DNA of 64,000 nt. It comes from Hypoxylon rubiginosum. Taxonomy: Eukaryota; Ascomycota; Sordariomycetes; Xylariales; Hypoxylaceae. The stretch lies in assembly GCA_902806565.1 (NCBI GenBank), contig CADCXA010000050.1, forward strand, positions 496,001 through 560,000, in the 5' to 3' direction. The notes under the pieces were generated by a model. It was not told the origin of the DNA. It saw only the letters and a program-made list of their open reading frames with translations, and searched no databases. Positions 24,121 through 34,689 of the stretch are shown here, piece after piece; within the stretch, counting starts at the first letter, position 1, and every line of letters begins with the position of its first letter. The position numbers and the translations under genes are program-made.

Positions 24121-25267
24121 ATCTGGGATTACGGAACCACCTAAAGACCGTTAGGAATGTAGAGACATGACCAACACCAACAGTCGTGTTACATACTAAA
24201 CCATAAATCGACGTAGTTACGCAAACCTCAGAGGGTTTATATATCCAAGGCACCGAGGCCACTTATTCTCCAAACCCAACTGCAAGCTCTCGCCCAAGGA
24301 GTCGATGACCCGAAAGGGCAAAGCCCGGACAGATGGGGATATGGCTTATTGGCATCTTCCCAGTCTTTGGAAGATTTCCTTATTTGTGCTGAATTGGAAT
24401 GATACGAAAGTTATACGAAGGTTGCCTTGGTATTTGAGCAACGATGGACTGGTCTCAATTACGCGGGCAGATGACACCCCGTCTACCCGTTCATCAATCA
24501 ACTGAATAGGCCATCGAGTCATCGAGTATAGAAGAGAACACAAGGGTTTTACGGCACTCTTCGGCAGTGCCTATCCTCGGCTCGATGATAGTCCGAATGC
24601 TCATCGATAAACGGAAGAAATCGGTATGAAGACCGTGGATTGAATGATTTCATGGTTGTCAAACTGGATCGGATAGGAAAACCAGCAATTGGTACGAGTA
24701 GCGGTTGAGGCGTGGATACACGACCTCGGGATAGGTCCCTCAAACCCAAGCTATTCTTGGGCAACGAGTTCTGCGATGAGGCCAGGATTATCATTCATTA
24801 CCCGAAGAGTCGGGTGACAATCAATTCATGTGCGAATGCCCCAAGTCCGATACGATCCCACAGGAAGCGGACAGGCGGAATACCAAGAAGACAAACATCG
24901 CCGGCATTCCGCTGACACGTTAAATTTTTATCTTTCCAGCAAGGACAAGATCTAGGCCTCCACTAGACTTATAATATCCCTCACCGCCTGCCTAAAAGAA
25001 CCAAATCGATACCGAAATCACCCAAAATTTGATGCCCCTCAACCCCACCAACCCACCATGCCCCCAGTGCCCCTCATGTTCCTGGTTCCTGCACCACAAC
25101 CCCACATTGAGATTTTTCAGAAGTTTTCGGACCACGAGAGTGGTTTCTAGGTCCGCCCTACATATCTTGCCCTTTAAGTTAGTACCGTAGCCGGTACAAC
25201 CTGTGCAAGATCGGCATCTCGTCTTATTCACGTACCAAGGTCGTAGACCAATTCAGATCCAGTCACA

Positions 25268-28206
25268 ATGGGCGGCTATGACACTTATCAAACCCCGCTG
25301 GACTCCCGCTACTCTAGCGAGGAGATGAAGAGACTGTTCGGTCGAAGGAGCAGACATGGAACTTGGGTAATCACCATCACACTGAATCCCGATTAGGATA
25401 TGATGAGACTGACGTTCAAAATAGAGAAAACTTTGGCTCTGGTTGGCCGAAGCTGAGAAAGAATGCGGCCTCGACATTTCAGATGAGGCAATTTCGCAGC
25501 TGGCATCCCACCTCGAGGTTACGGATGAAGACTTTGAACTCGCTGCTCAGGAGGAAAAGCGCCGCCGTCACGATGGTAGTTGCTTGCACCTTTTCGCAAC
25601 GGAACGCATGCTAATATGGAGGTAGTCATGAGCCACGTACACGTCTATGGCTTGTCGGCGCCAGCAGCTGCTGGTATCATTCATGCCGGTGCTACGTCTT
25701 GCTATATTACCGACAACACCGAGCTCATTCTTATGAAGGACGGTCTGGGTCTCCTGCTCCCCAAGCTGGCACGAGTCATTCATATAATGTCTGAGTTTGC
25801 GATGAAATGGCGACACGAGCCCACCTTGGGGTACACGCACTACCAGCCCGGTTAGTATTTCTACCTGAGCATCTTTTCTGATGGATACTAACGTGAATAA
25901 TACAGCGCAAATGGTTACGGTTGGAAAGCGCGCAGCTGGCTGGATTCAAGACGTAGGCGCTATTTTCCTCATTCTACTCTTTTTTCTTCTTCTCCTTTCC
26001 CCCTTTTCTTGGCCTCTCCCCTTTTCCCCTTTTCCTCTTCTCCTTTGCTAACGCAAATTACTATAGCTCATGATGGATCTTGAAGACATCGAGAGGGCTC
26101 GTGAAGACTTGAAGTTCCGTGGCGCTCAAGGTACGTTATAACTGTTATATTACAGGAAAGAGGGAAAATCGAAGAGGAAAGGAAAAGAGGAGAGGAAAGA
26201 GAAGAGAAGAAAATTGCTGCTAATATATGTCTAGGCACTACTGGTACGCAGGCTTCTTTTATGGAGCTCTTCCATGGAGACGAAGCCAAAATCGACAATC
26301 TCAATACACTCCTCTGTGAGAAGGCCGGCTTTAAGGATTGCTATTCAAGTATTGAGCACCCCATCTCTACTTCTAGTATTTTGATGTGAAGTCATGAGAG
26401 GTTAATCCGTTTTCTCGATTAGTTTCCACGCAGACGTATACGCGGAAGGTCGATCTTCGTCTCGCAAACGCCATTACTGGTCGTAAGTACTCTCGTGTCC
26501 GCTTCTTCCCTATTCTGATCTGTATTTGGAGTAACATACCGTGAACCCATTTTATGGGATTCAGCTCCCAATACCTCTCTACCACTTAAGAAGAACCTTA
26601 TTGACTTTATTCGTGGGCAGTCGGCGCAACGGTACAACGTATAACCTCGGATAGTATGCAGGCTTCCCATCTGAGATTCGCAGATAGACATTGACCGCTT
26701 CTAGTTCGTCATTTGGCAAATATGAAAGAACTTGAGGAGCCTTTTGAGAAGGACCAAATTGGAAGTAAGTCAGCCCCTCTCCGCATTTCTTGCGCTTATG
26801 GCAGTACCTATCAGTCTCTGAGGCGATGTGCTGCTCTAAGTGGCCAGCTATTAGGGGCTGGCGTGCAGGTTGATTGTGAAATTCGCCTCCGATTACTTTT
26901 GCTAATGAGCATATGTTAGGTTCCGCAATGGCATACAAGAGGAATCCTATGCGGTTAGTATTAACCATTCTCATTTATATGCCTTTTACTTCGGGTACCG
27001 GTGAAATGGGGCCGTGGCTTGCGCACTATTCTACTAGATCATGCGATGCAAGGGGAATATTGCAAGAACAGGCATTTGACCTTGGTCTTGGGGCCCTGTT
27101 CTCCTCTATTTTGCCCTCTTCCAGTTTTATGCATACTTTAGCTCTGCGAGTTGTTTTTATTGAATGTATGCTGACTCCTGATCATAGTTCCGAACGCCTT
27201 TGCAGTCTTGGCCGCAAGCTCGCAAGCTTACCAGTCAATTTCTCCAACACGTACTCCAGTCAGTGGTTAGAGAGATCGCTTGATGACAGGTTAGTCTCCA
27301 TTGCTTCTCCTATTTCTAGTCTGTTTAAGGAGTGGCACTTCGTTATCCGAAATTGGCCCTTGATCTTTTGCTACTTTATCATCTCAAAATAACTGCTAAT
27401 TCATCCCTGATAGTGGTATGTTTTTCGCATCCCCAAAATTATGAAATGCTAATAGCTTGACTACATAGCTATTCGTAGAATTGATATGTAAGTTTTCTAT
27501 TCCCAGTCTCCTTAATAAGTACCGAGTTGCTAACAGCTTTAACGACCGGAAATGTTCCTCCTAGCGGATGCCCTCCTTCTCGGTTTGGAAAATGTGGCAA
27601 ACGGACTTGTTGTCTATCCCAAGCGCATTGACGCTCACAATGTATGCCCTATATCTCAATTGGTTCAGCGACTCAAATCATCTTATAACCTTGGAGAGAG
27701 TCTGCTCTTCAATAGTCATTGTTGCTGACTTCGCATGCTACAGAGAGAGGAGCTTCCCTTCATGATAACGGAAAATGTCATTATGAAAATTGTCTCCAAG
27801 GGAGGCAACCGCCAGGATGGTATGTCAATCTTTTCTTTCTGCAGCCCGGGGGATACAGTTCGCTGACCTTGCAAATTAAAGCCCATGAGAAAGTACGAGT
27901 TCTTTCCCACGAAGCTGGCCACGTTGTGAAGCACGAGGGCGGCCAAAACGACCTCATCGAACGGATTAAGAAAGACGAGTACTGTGAGTTATGGCCATGC
28001 CTGATTATTGGCCGGATCTAGCTAATATACTCTCAGTCAAGCCAGTTTGGGATGAGCTGGATGAGATGATGGACCCTAAGCTGTACATCGGCCGTAGCGC
28101 TGCAATTGTCGAGAAGTTTTGCGGTCAAGGCAGCATCGTTGAACAGCGACTTCTACCTTATAAGTCTTATATCTCGAAAGCAGGGACGGCTGAACTCAAC
28201 GTCTGA
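25268..28206 (+). CDS. adenylosuccinate lyase, intron-dense copy with a broken splice junction
   Basis: Seventeen exons can be joined: 25268-25366, 25425-25575, 25626-25850, 25906-25952, 26067-26130, 26235-26348, 26423-26482, 26621-26653, 26705-26764, 26920-26953, 27188-27289, 27414-27415, 27469-27487, about 27545-27641, 27744-27819, 27882-27983 and 28037-28206. They give about 484 residues, the usual size for the enzyme that cleaves adenylosuccinate and SAICAR in purine synthesis. Family motifs are kept: [22 protein letters not shown] (catalytic His region) and the signature loop [13 protein letters not shown] with the catalytic serine. Exon 12 is a 2-base microexon (TG) between two good introns. 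Before exon 14 the frame resumes at CCG 27546 (PEMFLLAD), but the preceding bases are AACG, not AG; the nearest AG gives a shifted frame or an early stop. So either a non-canonical junction is used, a base call is wrong, or the gene is starting to decay. Other genes here have 0-4 introns. Confidence 0.8.
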
Positions 28207-29685
28207 GATGAACGCTATGAGATTATGCGCACGCGGCTGCCCATTTGAAAGGGCTACCTGATCAAGAGTATTACGTTACGCGCTCCATTGGAGCGATCTA
28301 CTTCCTTATGGGACTGCTTCAGAACACGTTCTTACGCGCGATGGCTACGAAGTGCTAGTTGCGTTGTCTGTGGGAAACATCGGGACCTTCGTCAAGGCGG
28401 CCGTGCGTGCTCGACGAAGGAACCATGCCTGGCCATTTCATGCTACCTAAGAGGTAAGGATTAAGCATACGTTAATTAATTTAAGTTACAAAAACATGGG
28501 AAACACTTATGTGTATATATATCGCGTACAAGTATTGATTTAGTGTGTCTTGGTTGACGCTTCAACGACGAGACTTGTGGTCAACTTCCTTTCGTAATAA
28601 AAATGCATAACCTCTGAATGAATGCCTAATGAGCGTAAACACGTTATCAGGGATTTAAAGGATATTTTCTAGATGGTTGACAGGATGTTTGACCGAGACT
28701 GGCTCGTTCTATTGCAGAAGCAACACACCTATTCTATTTTCAATGATCCCATACGCTTAACTTCAAGGGTTGCATTTTCGCCCTCAGTGAAATCCCAATC
28801 TAGGAGCAAGGAATTTTCACCAAGGACCCAGTTTCCTTCCCCCACGAAGTCATCGGCAAACTTCCCTTCTCTTTAGATCCTTTCCCTCTCGTGCAATATA
28901 TGTAGGTAGCCTCTTGTCCTTGAGGTCTCCTTCTAAATCTCCCTAGCACCACCATATTATCCCGAGAAGCCCCCTATAAATAGCCACGAGCCGTTTTATA
29001 CCCTACACTAGCTCACTTTGAGAGCAGTATCCGTATAGTAGGTGGTCTTGAGGCGAATAAATTCATTTCAATTGAATGTGAAACACCAAAGCCTCTTAAA
29101 CCAGTATTATTAGGATATTCCCAGGAGAAATTCTAGCCTCAAGTATATCTGCCTAGCCTTTGTAGGCACAATATACAAAGTACATCGGCCTATGGAGTTT
29201 ATTGGTATAATGCCTACTATTATGGATCAACAAAGGCATTATCTTGCTGGTGCTAGAACCTGCTCGAAATCGTAGAGTATGAGCCATAAGAGGGTGTGTA
29301 TGAAAGAAAATGCTCAAATTCCCTTGAAACAGTATCATCGCTAACTCGGTAGTTAAATGGCCTATAAGATCATGTTAATGAAGCATCCCGTACCTGCCTT
29401 TTCGAGTATCATCCTTCAGGGGCTTAGAAGCGATGTTCATTTTCTCAACCTGCGAATGCCTGTGTAGGTACCTATGTAAGGATTTTTCCTGCTCTTTCTT
29501 CGTGGTACCACAATCTGTATAATCATCTAGCCAGATGTTCACTGGGTTACTGTTATGCTCGCTATATTAATGGTCTCAGTATAAATAGTAAGTTGGATAC
29601 CCTCATGACTACGTGAAGGTACCAATGGATAGTTTGCAGTCGTCAACTACGATACTCTTACTTCACAACTGGTTTAGCTCTCAAC
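28207..29685. other. intergenic, nothing recognised
   Basis: About 1.5 kb of AT-rich DNA between the adenylosuccinate lyase and the monooxygenase. There are short frames only (67 codons or fewer) and no family resemblance. A TAGGTACCTA word lies near 29466. Confidence 0.5.
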
Positions 29686-31221
29686 ATGACTTCAAATACG
29701 GAAAGGCAACGCAGGGTTGCTGTCATTGGAGCAGGAGCGTCGGGTCTTACAGTAGCAAAGTCGGTTTCTTTGAGGGTCTACATTATTTCTATTTTTTACT
29801 ATAGGGGTTTCCCTAATTCACTTTGGTGCGAGATTGGGCTGATGTTTCTTTTAGGCGTCTTAAGGCGGAGGGACTGAAGGTCACAGTCTACGAAAGACAG
29901 TCCGGTCCAGGAGGCGTATGGAAGTTCACCGATAATGCAAGCGACCTATTCGCATCTCCCGTATACGGAAGCCTGGAGACGAATTTCCCTAGAGAGTTGA
30001 TGGAGTTTTCGGACTTCCTATGGATGGACTTCTTATCGAAGGACACTGTCCCTGTGTTTCCCAAGCGAAATGCGGTCGAGGAATATCTACGGAAATATAG
30101 TAAGGGCGTCGACGTAGAATATGGCACTGAAGTGGTGAAACTACTCACCCCTAATTGGTTGCAACCATATGACTGGAGACTTACGACGAGGCGCATCGAG
30201 TCGGGCGAAGAAACGATTGCACATTTTGACTATGTCGTGATGGCCACCGGTACATTTGATAGGCCTTTCGTGCCGACATATAAAGGCCTTAGGACATGGG
30301 AAGAGATGTATCCGAACAGCATTTCCCATTCCAGCACTTACAGAGATCCAAGCGATTTCCAAGGAAAGGCAAGCAATTCCGTATTAGATCGCCATGCATC
30401 TATTCATGGATATTGATGGTTGATAGAGAGTCGTCGTGGTGGGGAATTCGGCTTCTGGTTGGGATATATCAGCCCAGATCGCACCAGCAGCCGAGAAGCT
30501 TTGGGTGGCTTCAACAAGACCTAGTGATCGAAGCCATGCAAAAGCTAAAGCCGTGAAGAAGGTCGTACGTCTGGTACCGGGAAAGCGACAAGTCATATTT
30601 GACGGCGGCGAGAGAGCGACAAAGGTGGATAAGATTATATTCTGCACCGGATATTTATATTCTTCGCGCTTTTTGAGGAAAGGGGTGCGTTCTGAAAAGC
30701 CGCTGTTTCCAGACAATTTCTATGTCGACGACCTATACAGACATATCTTCTGGACCAAGCAGCCAAGATTGGCGTTTATCGGAATCCCCAAAGTGACCCC
30801 GACGTTTCTAACCTCGCAGGCGCAGAGCGCAGCGGTTGCGAGGGCTTTCTCGCGTCGCATAGATTGCCTACCGACTTTGGAGGAGATGGCTTCGTGGGTG
30901 AAAGAGAAGAAGGCCACATGGAACAAGAAGAGGAAGCGTGACGAAACGGGCGAGAATACCTTTCACAACTTGGAATACCCTCGTTGCAAGGACTATATCG
31001 ACGGCCTCGAACGGTGGTGCCTAGAAAAAGACGAAGAAGCTAAAGAGAAGGCACCCGAAGGTAATGAACCATTCAAATGGACCGATCGCATAGATTGGGT
31101 GATGCTGAATAGGAGGGAGATCCGAGCTGCTTTCAAGAAGCAAGAATCTGACGAGAAGACTTTCCCCACTCCCGAGTCTCTTGGACTGAGTCCGGCTGCC
31201 AGTCAAGTCGGAGTAGATTAA
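29686..31221 (+). CDS. flavin-containing monooxygenase (FMO-like, class B)
   Basis: Three exons, 29686-29759, 29855-30368 and 30427-31221, give 460 residues. The first intron uses an unusual GTCGGT donor. The second is best read as a GC-AG intron (AAG|GCAAGC ... GATAG|AGA), giving DFQGKRVVVVGNSASGWD. The FAD Rossmann motif is GAGASG at 15-20, the NADPH motif GNSASG at 202-207, and the FATGY-type motif is FCTGY at 268-272. The FMO/BVMO fingerprint F-x-G-x3-H-x3-Y/W is present in altered form at 177-187, with Y and N replacing F and G but H183 and Y187 kept. Such enzymes oxygenate N, S or carbonyl groups using NADPH and O2. No signal peptide is visible, so it is probably cytosolic. The C-terminal third is charged and ends in a short extension. 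Substrate unknown. It lies 1.5 kb downstream of the unusual lyase, same strand. Confidence 0.86.
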
Positions 31222-32337
31222 GTACTATGTATCACGCGTGGTGGTGGATGTGGTGGATGTGAGTAAGGGAGACTCGGAGTTTTGGGGTTTGGGAGAGATG
31301 TGGGAGAGATGGATGAGTGGCAAACGAGTCTTGAGTCTGAGTCTTGACGGTGAAGCACAGCGGTAATCATCTTGTTCGTCCTATTCGTCTTGTCCATCTG
31401 GATCGTCTTGTCAATCTCATTGATTCATCTCGAATTCAGGAGTTACCCAACCTAGGAGGTACTTAGCCAAGTAGGATGTATGTAAGTAGTTAAGTCAAGT
31501 GATACTCTTTTTCCTATTGACGCCGGACATCGATAGTACGGTAGCATTATTTGCATCATTTTTTTTTTCCTTCATGGCTTTCTCATTTTCACGTGAATAA
31601 AACACACTGTACATCATGTAGATACGTACCTCATATTATGCAAGAAGCGGGCGCCGGTAGCGAATAATTAACGCGGGACTGAATGTGGACGCAACCTGGA
31701 CGGCGACAGTGCGGCTGATTGGTTCGTGCACAGTTCGTGAGTTGTCAAACGGTCAAATCGGACGCAAATCTCCTGCATTGGCAATTTGAATCACCAAATC
31801 ACCAAATCACCACGGCGACCAACCATGACCGTAATCCCCGTAAATCCACCCCGTAAATCCACCTGTCCACCTGTCCACCAGCCCTGAACCAGCCCAACCA
31901 CCGCTAAGTTCTTTAAGCCTTGACCGCTAGATAGAGTCGGCCCCTTCTGCCCCTCCAACCCCCCCTGTACCTAAGGTAGCTTAGGGGAAAATATTTTTTT
32001 TTATTGGAACGCCGAATCGTCTTTTCTCTACCCAATAACTCTTCACCTACACCGTCGAACCTATCGAACCTATCGTATCTTTTTTTCCTTTTCTTCCACT
32101 TTTCATGTCGTGCATGCGTCAGCTGAATGAATGATTGATTGATACCTTCTCAATTCCTGTTATTTGATTGATCACGATACCCCAAAGCAGCGAAAACATT
32201 CAAGCCGGAGAGAAGAGAGCAGAAAGGTTGCATTGAGAAGCACAAACACCTCATTTCATTTCACATCACCGCCAAATACCAATCCTCAAATCAAATCACC
32301 TAACATCTCTGTCTCATAATACAAACAAGAACACACC
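31222..32337. other. intergenic with short tandem repeats
   Basis: The 3' flank of the monooxygenase and a long 5' flank of the coiled-coil gene. It contains short tandem words: GTGGTGGAT x2 near 31240, a period-8 ATCACCAA x3 array at 31790-31812, and ACCTGTCC x2 at 31861-31876. The last 300 bases are CT- and AC-rich, typical of a fungal 5' leader. Confidence 0.5.
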
Positions 32338-34147
32338 ATGGGTAACATACTCTCTACTCTCGCTGGTGGCACCTCTAGTCTCGCCACGGAAGAGAGGGAG
32401 GCCATAGAAAAGAAGATCGCCGAGAGAGAAGATAACATCAGCACTCTCGAGAAGGATCTAGCTACCAAGGAGGAAGAGCTCTCGGAAGCCAAGAAGGACC
32501 TCACCAAGACCTCCGAAGAAGTAGATACCCTTCGCAAGAAGGTTGCCGACCTAGAAGCGCAATCCAAGACGTCCAAGCAGGAGAGCCAGGATCAGATCGA
32601 AAAGCTCCAGGATGAACTGAAGCAGGCCGGCGACAACTCTACCGAGAAGTACCGTGTTCTGGAGGAGGCTGCCTCTGCTCGAACCCAGGAGCTGGAGCAG
32701 ACACGCACCCAGCTAGCCGAGCTAGAGGAGAAGGTCACCGCTCTGCAGCAAGCCAAGACTTCCTTGAGCGAAGAGTTGTCTTCTGCTAAGCGAGAACTTG
32801 CCGATGCCATCGAGCAACGAGAGTCTCTAGAAGCTTCATTGAAGGCGGAATTAGCATCTGTGAGAGAGGAACTGCTCGCCTCGGGCAAGAAGCACGATGA
32901 CCTACAAGCCGATCACAGTAAACTCGCGGAAGAGCTTGCGTCCGTTAAGGCTCGCGGAGGCGAACAGGACCATGCGCTTTCCAAATCCCAGAGCGAGTAC
33001 AAGAACCTCACGGAAGCTCATGACCAGCTCAAGAAGTCCTCCGAAGAGGAACTTTTCTCGGTTAAGAGGGTCTTGACCGAATCCCAGCAGAAGCTTGAAG
33101 ACCTGCAACAATCGCACAACAAGCTGATAGTGGATTCCGACGAAAAGATTGCCACCGCGGAGAAGGATGCTGCTGAATGGAAGCAGAAGCACGAGACGTT
33201 GCAGGGAGATTACGACAGCCTTACCAAGGAGGTAGCGACCGCGAAGCAAGGCGCTGCCGACGGCGAAGACAAGCTGAAGGCGCTTGAACAAGCGCATGGG
33301 GCTGAGTTGGAGAAGCTCCGCGCTGATGCGGAGAAGCTTCAGCAGAACGTGGCCGCCTTGGAAGAAAGCCAGGACAAGCTGAAGACTGAGCACGCCGCAG
33401 AACTTGAGGCCGTTAAGCAAGAAGCTTCGCAATTGCAAGATAATTTGAAGTCTGCCGAGGACGAGCGTGAAGCACTACAGAAGCAACACGAGGCACAGGC
33501 TGCTGAGCTTGAGAAATCGAAGAAAGAAGCCACCGAACTACAGGACAAGATCAAGTCTGCACAAGAGGAGACCGAGAAGTTGCAAAAGCAGCACGAGGCT
33601 CAAGTAGCCGAACTCGAGAAGGCTAAGGCAGAGGCGTCCGAATTGCAGGATAAGCTGAAGTCCGCCCAGGAGGAGCACGAGACGTTGCAGAAACAGCACA
33701 ATGAACAGACTTCTCAAATTTTTACCCTTGAAGGTCAGGTTGAGGATGTCAAGGCTAAGGCAGCTAAGTCCGAAGAGGATCTCAAGGCCGCCCAAACCGT
33801 AAGGAATCCCAATATTATCTGACTAATATATCTAATAGGATATAAACTAACTGTAGCCATAGGAGAAGACGACTCTCGAGACCAAGGTCAGCGAGCTGGA
33901 GTCTGGAAAGGAGCAAGACGAGAAGGCTCAGTCCGACTTGAATGCCAAGCTGGAAGAGGCTCAGGCTGCCATTGCTCGCCTTGAGGCGGAGAAGAAGGAA
34001 GCCTCGGAGAAGGCGGAGACCTTCGAGAAGGAAGTCAAGCAGCTGAAGGAGGAAGCTTCCGCACCGAAGACCAACGGCGTCGCGGAGACGAACGGTGTTG
34101 CCGAGACTAAGGAGACGAAGGTAGCGGAAGAAGTCGCCGCCGCTTAA
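32338..34147 (+). CDS. long coiled-coil protein with N-terminal MGN (possible myristoylation)
   Basis: Two exons, 32338-33798 and 33863-34147, join in phase 0 (donor GTAAGG, acceptor CCATAG) to give 581 residues. After a short start MGNILSTLAGGTSSLATEER almost the whole protein is E/K/Q/L-rich with heptad leucines, predicting one long coiled coil. Near residues 380-449 there are two tandem 35-residue units (five heptads each), each starting LQKQHEAQ and containing ELQDK, plus a partial third; at DNA level these are 33475-33579 and 33580-33684. Two exact NGVAET copies lie in the tail, which is non-helical. The N-terminal Gly2 with Ser6 fits a loose N-myristoylation consensus; this is an inference. 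I do not recognise an orthologue: tropomyosin-like or scaffold roles are both possible. The ATG at 32338 follows ACACACC, a fair start context. Confidence 0.82.
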
Positions 34148-34689
34148 GTCTCGGGTGGTTCTTGAGTGACGCTATTTCCACTCGATGTCTTCTACGATTC
34201 AGAATGCCAACGGCAACGACGATAATGCCCGGTACGACGATGGGGGTTTTTAATGTTAATACCAGCCCGCCTTTTTCAGAATGTCTTGTAACGTTACGTT
34301 TTGTGCCAATCGTTTATAGAAGCTGCGTGCGGCTGCTGGGCTTAGGGCTAGGCTCTCGAGCACAACTGGGTCACTGCAGCTATGAATAATGGGAAGGGTA
34401 TTCGCGTTGGGCATCTATGTATCTATCTGGGACGATGTTCCTGGGGAGAGGATGGCCACCGAAGGTGCGTTGATGAAAGTTAGGCGAAGATACCAATTGA
34501 GCCGTTTCGATTGCATATAAACCATTCGTCTCATAAATTCAAGTGAAGTGTGCAGTAGTGAGCCAAAGCCGAAATATTATCAATAAGAAATACGCTTTTT
34601 CATGGTATGGGTCTTTCATACCGGTATCATTCAGGTCTCAAGTGAAGTAATAAACTGTAGCCCGTATTTTTATTCTATTCTACGCTCCA
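34148..34689. other. convergent 3' flanks
   Basis: 542 bases between the stop codons of the coiled-coil gene (plus) and the Rqt4-like gene (minus). No gene is recognised. Confidence 0.5.

Larger units (their letters stand above)
23767..25267. other. intergenic, tandem array and pyrimidine tract
   Basis: The interval between the orphan gene and the adenylosuccinate lyase. It holds a 4 x 12 base array (23785-23832) and a long CT-rich tract at about 24040-24120. A GGTTCGAATC word at 24008-24017 resembles a tRNA B box, but no tRNA fold surrounds it. No convincing gene is present. Confidence 0.55.
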
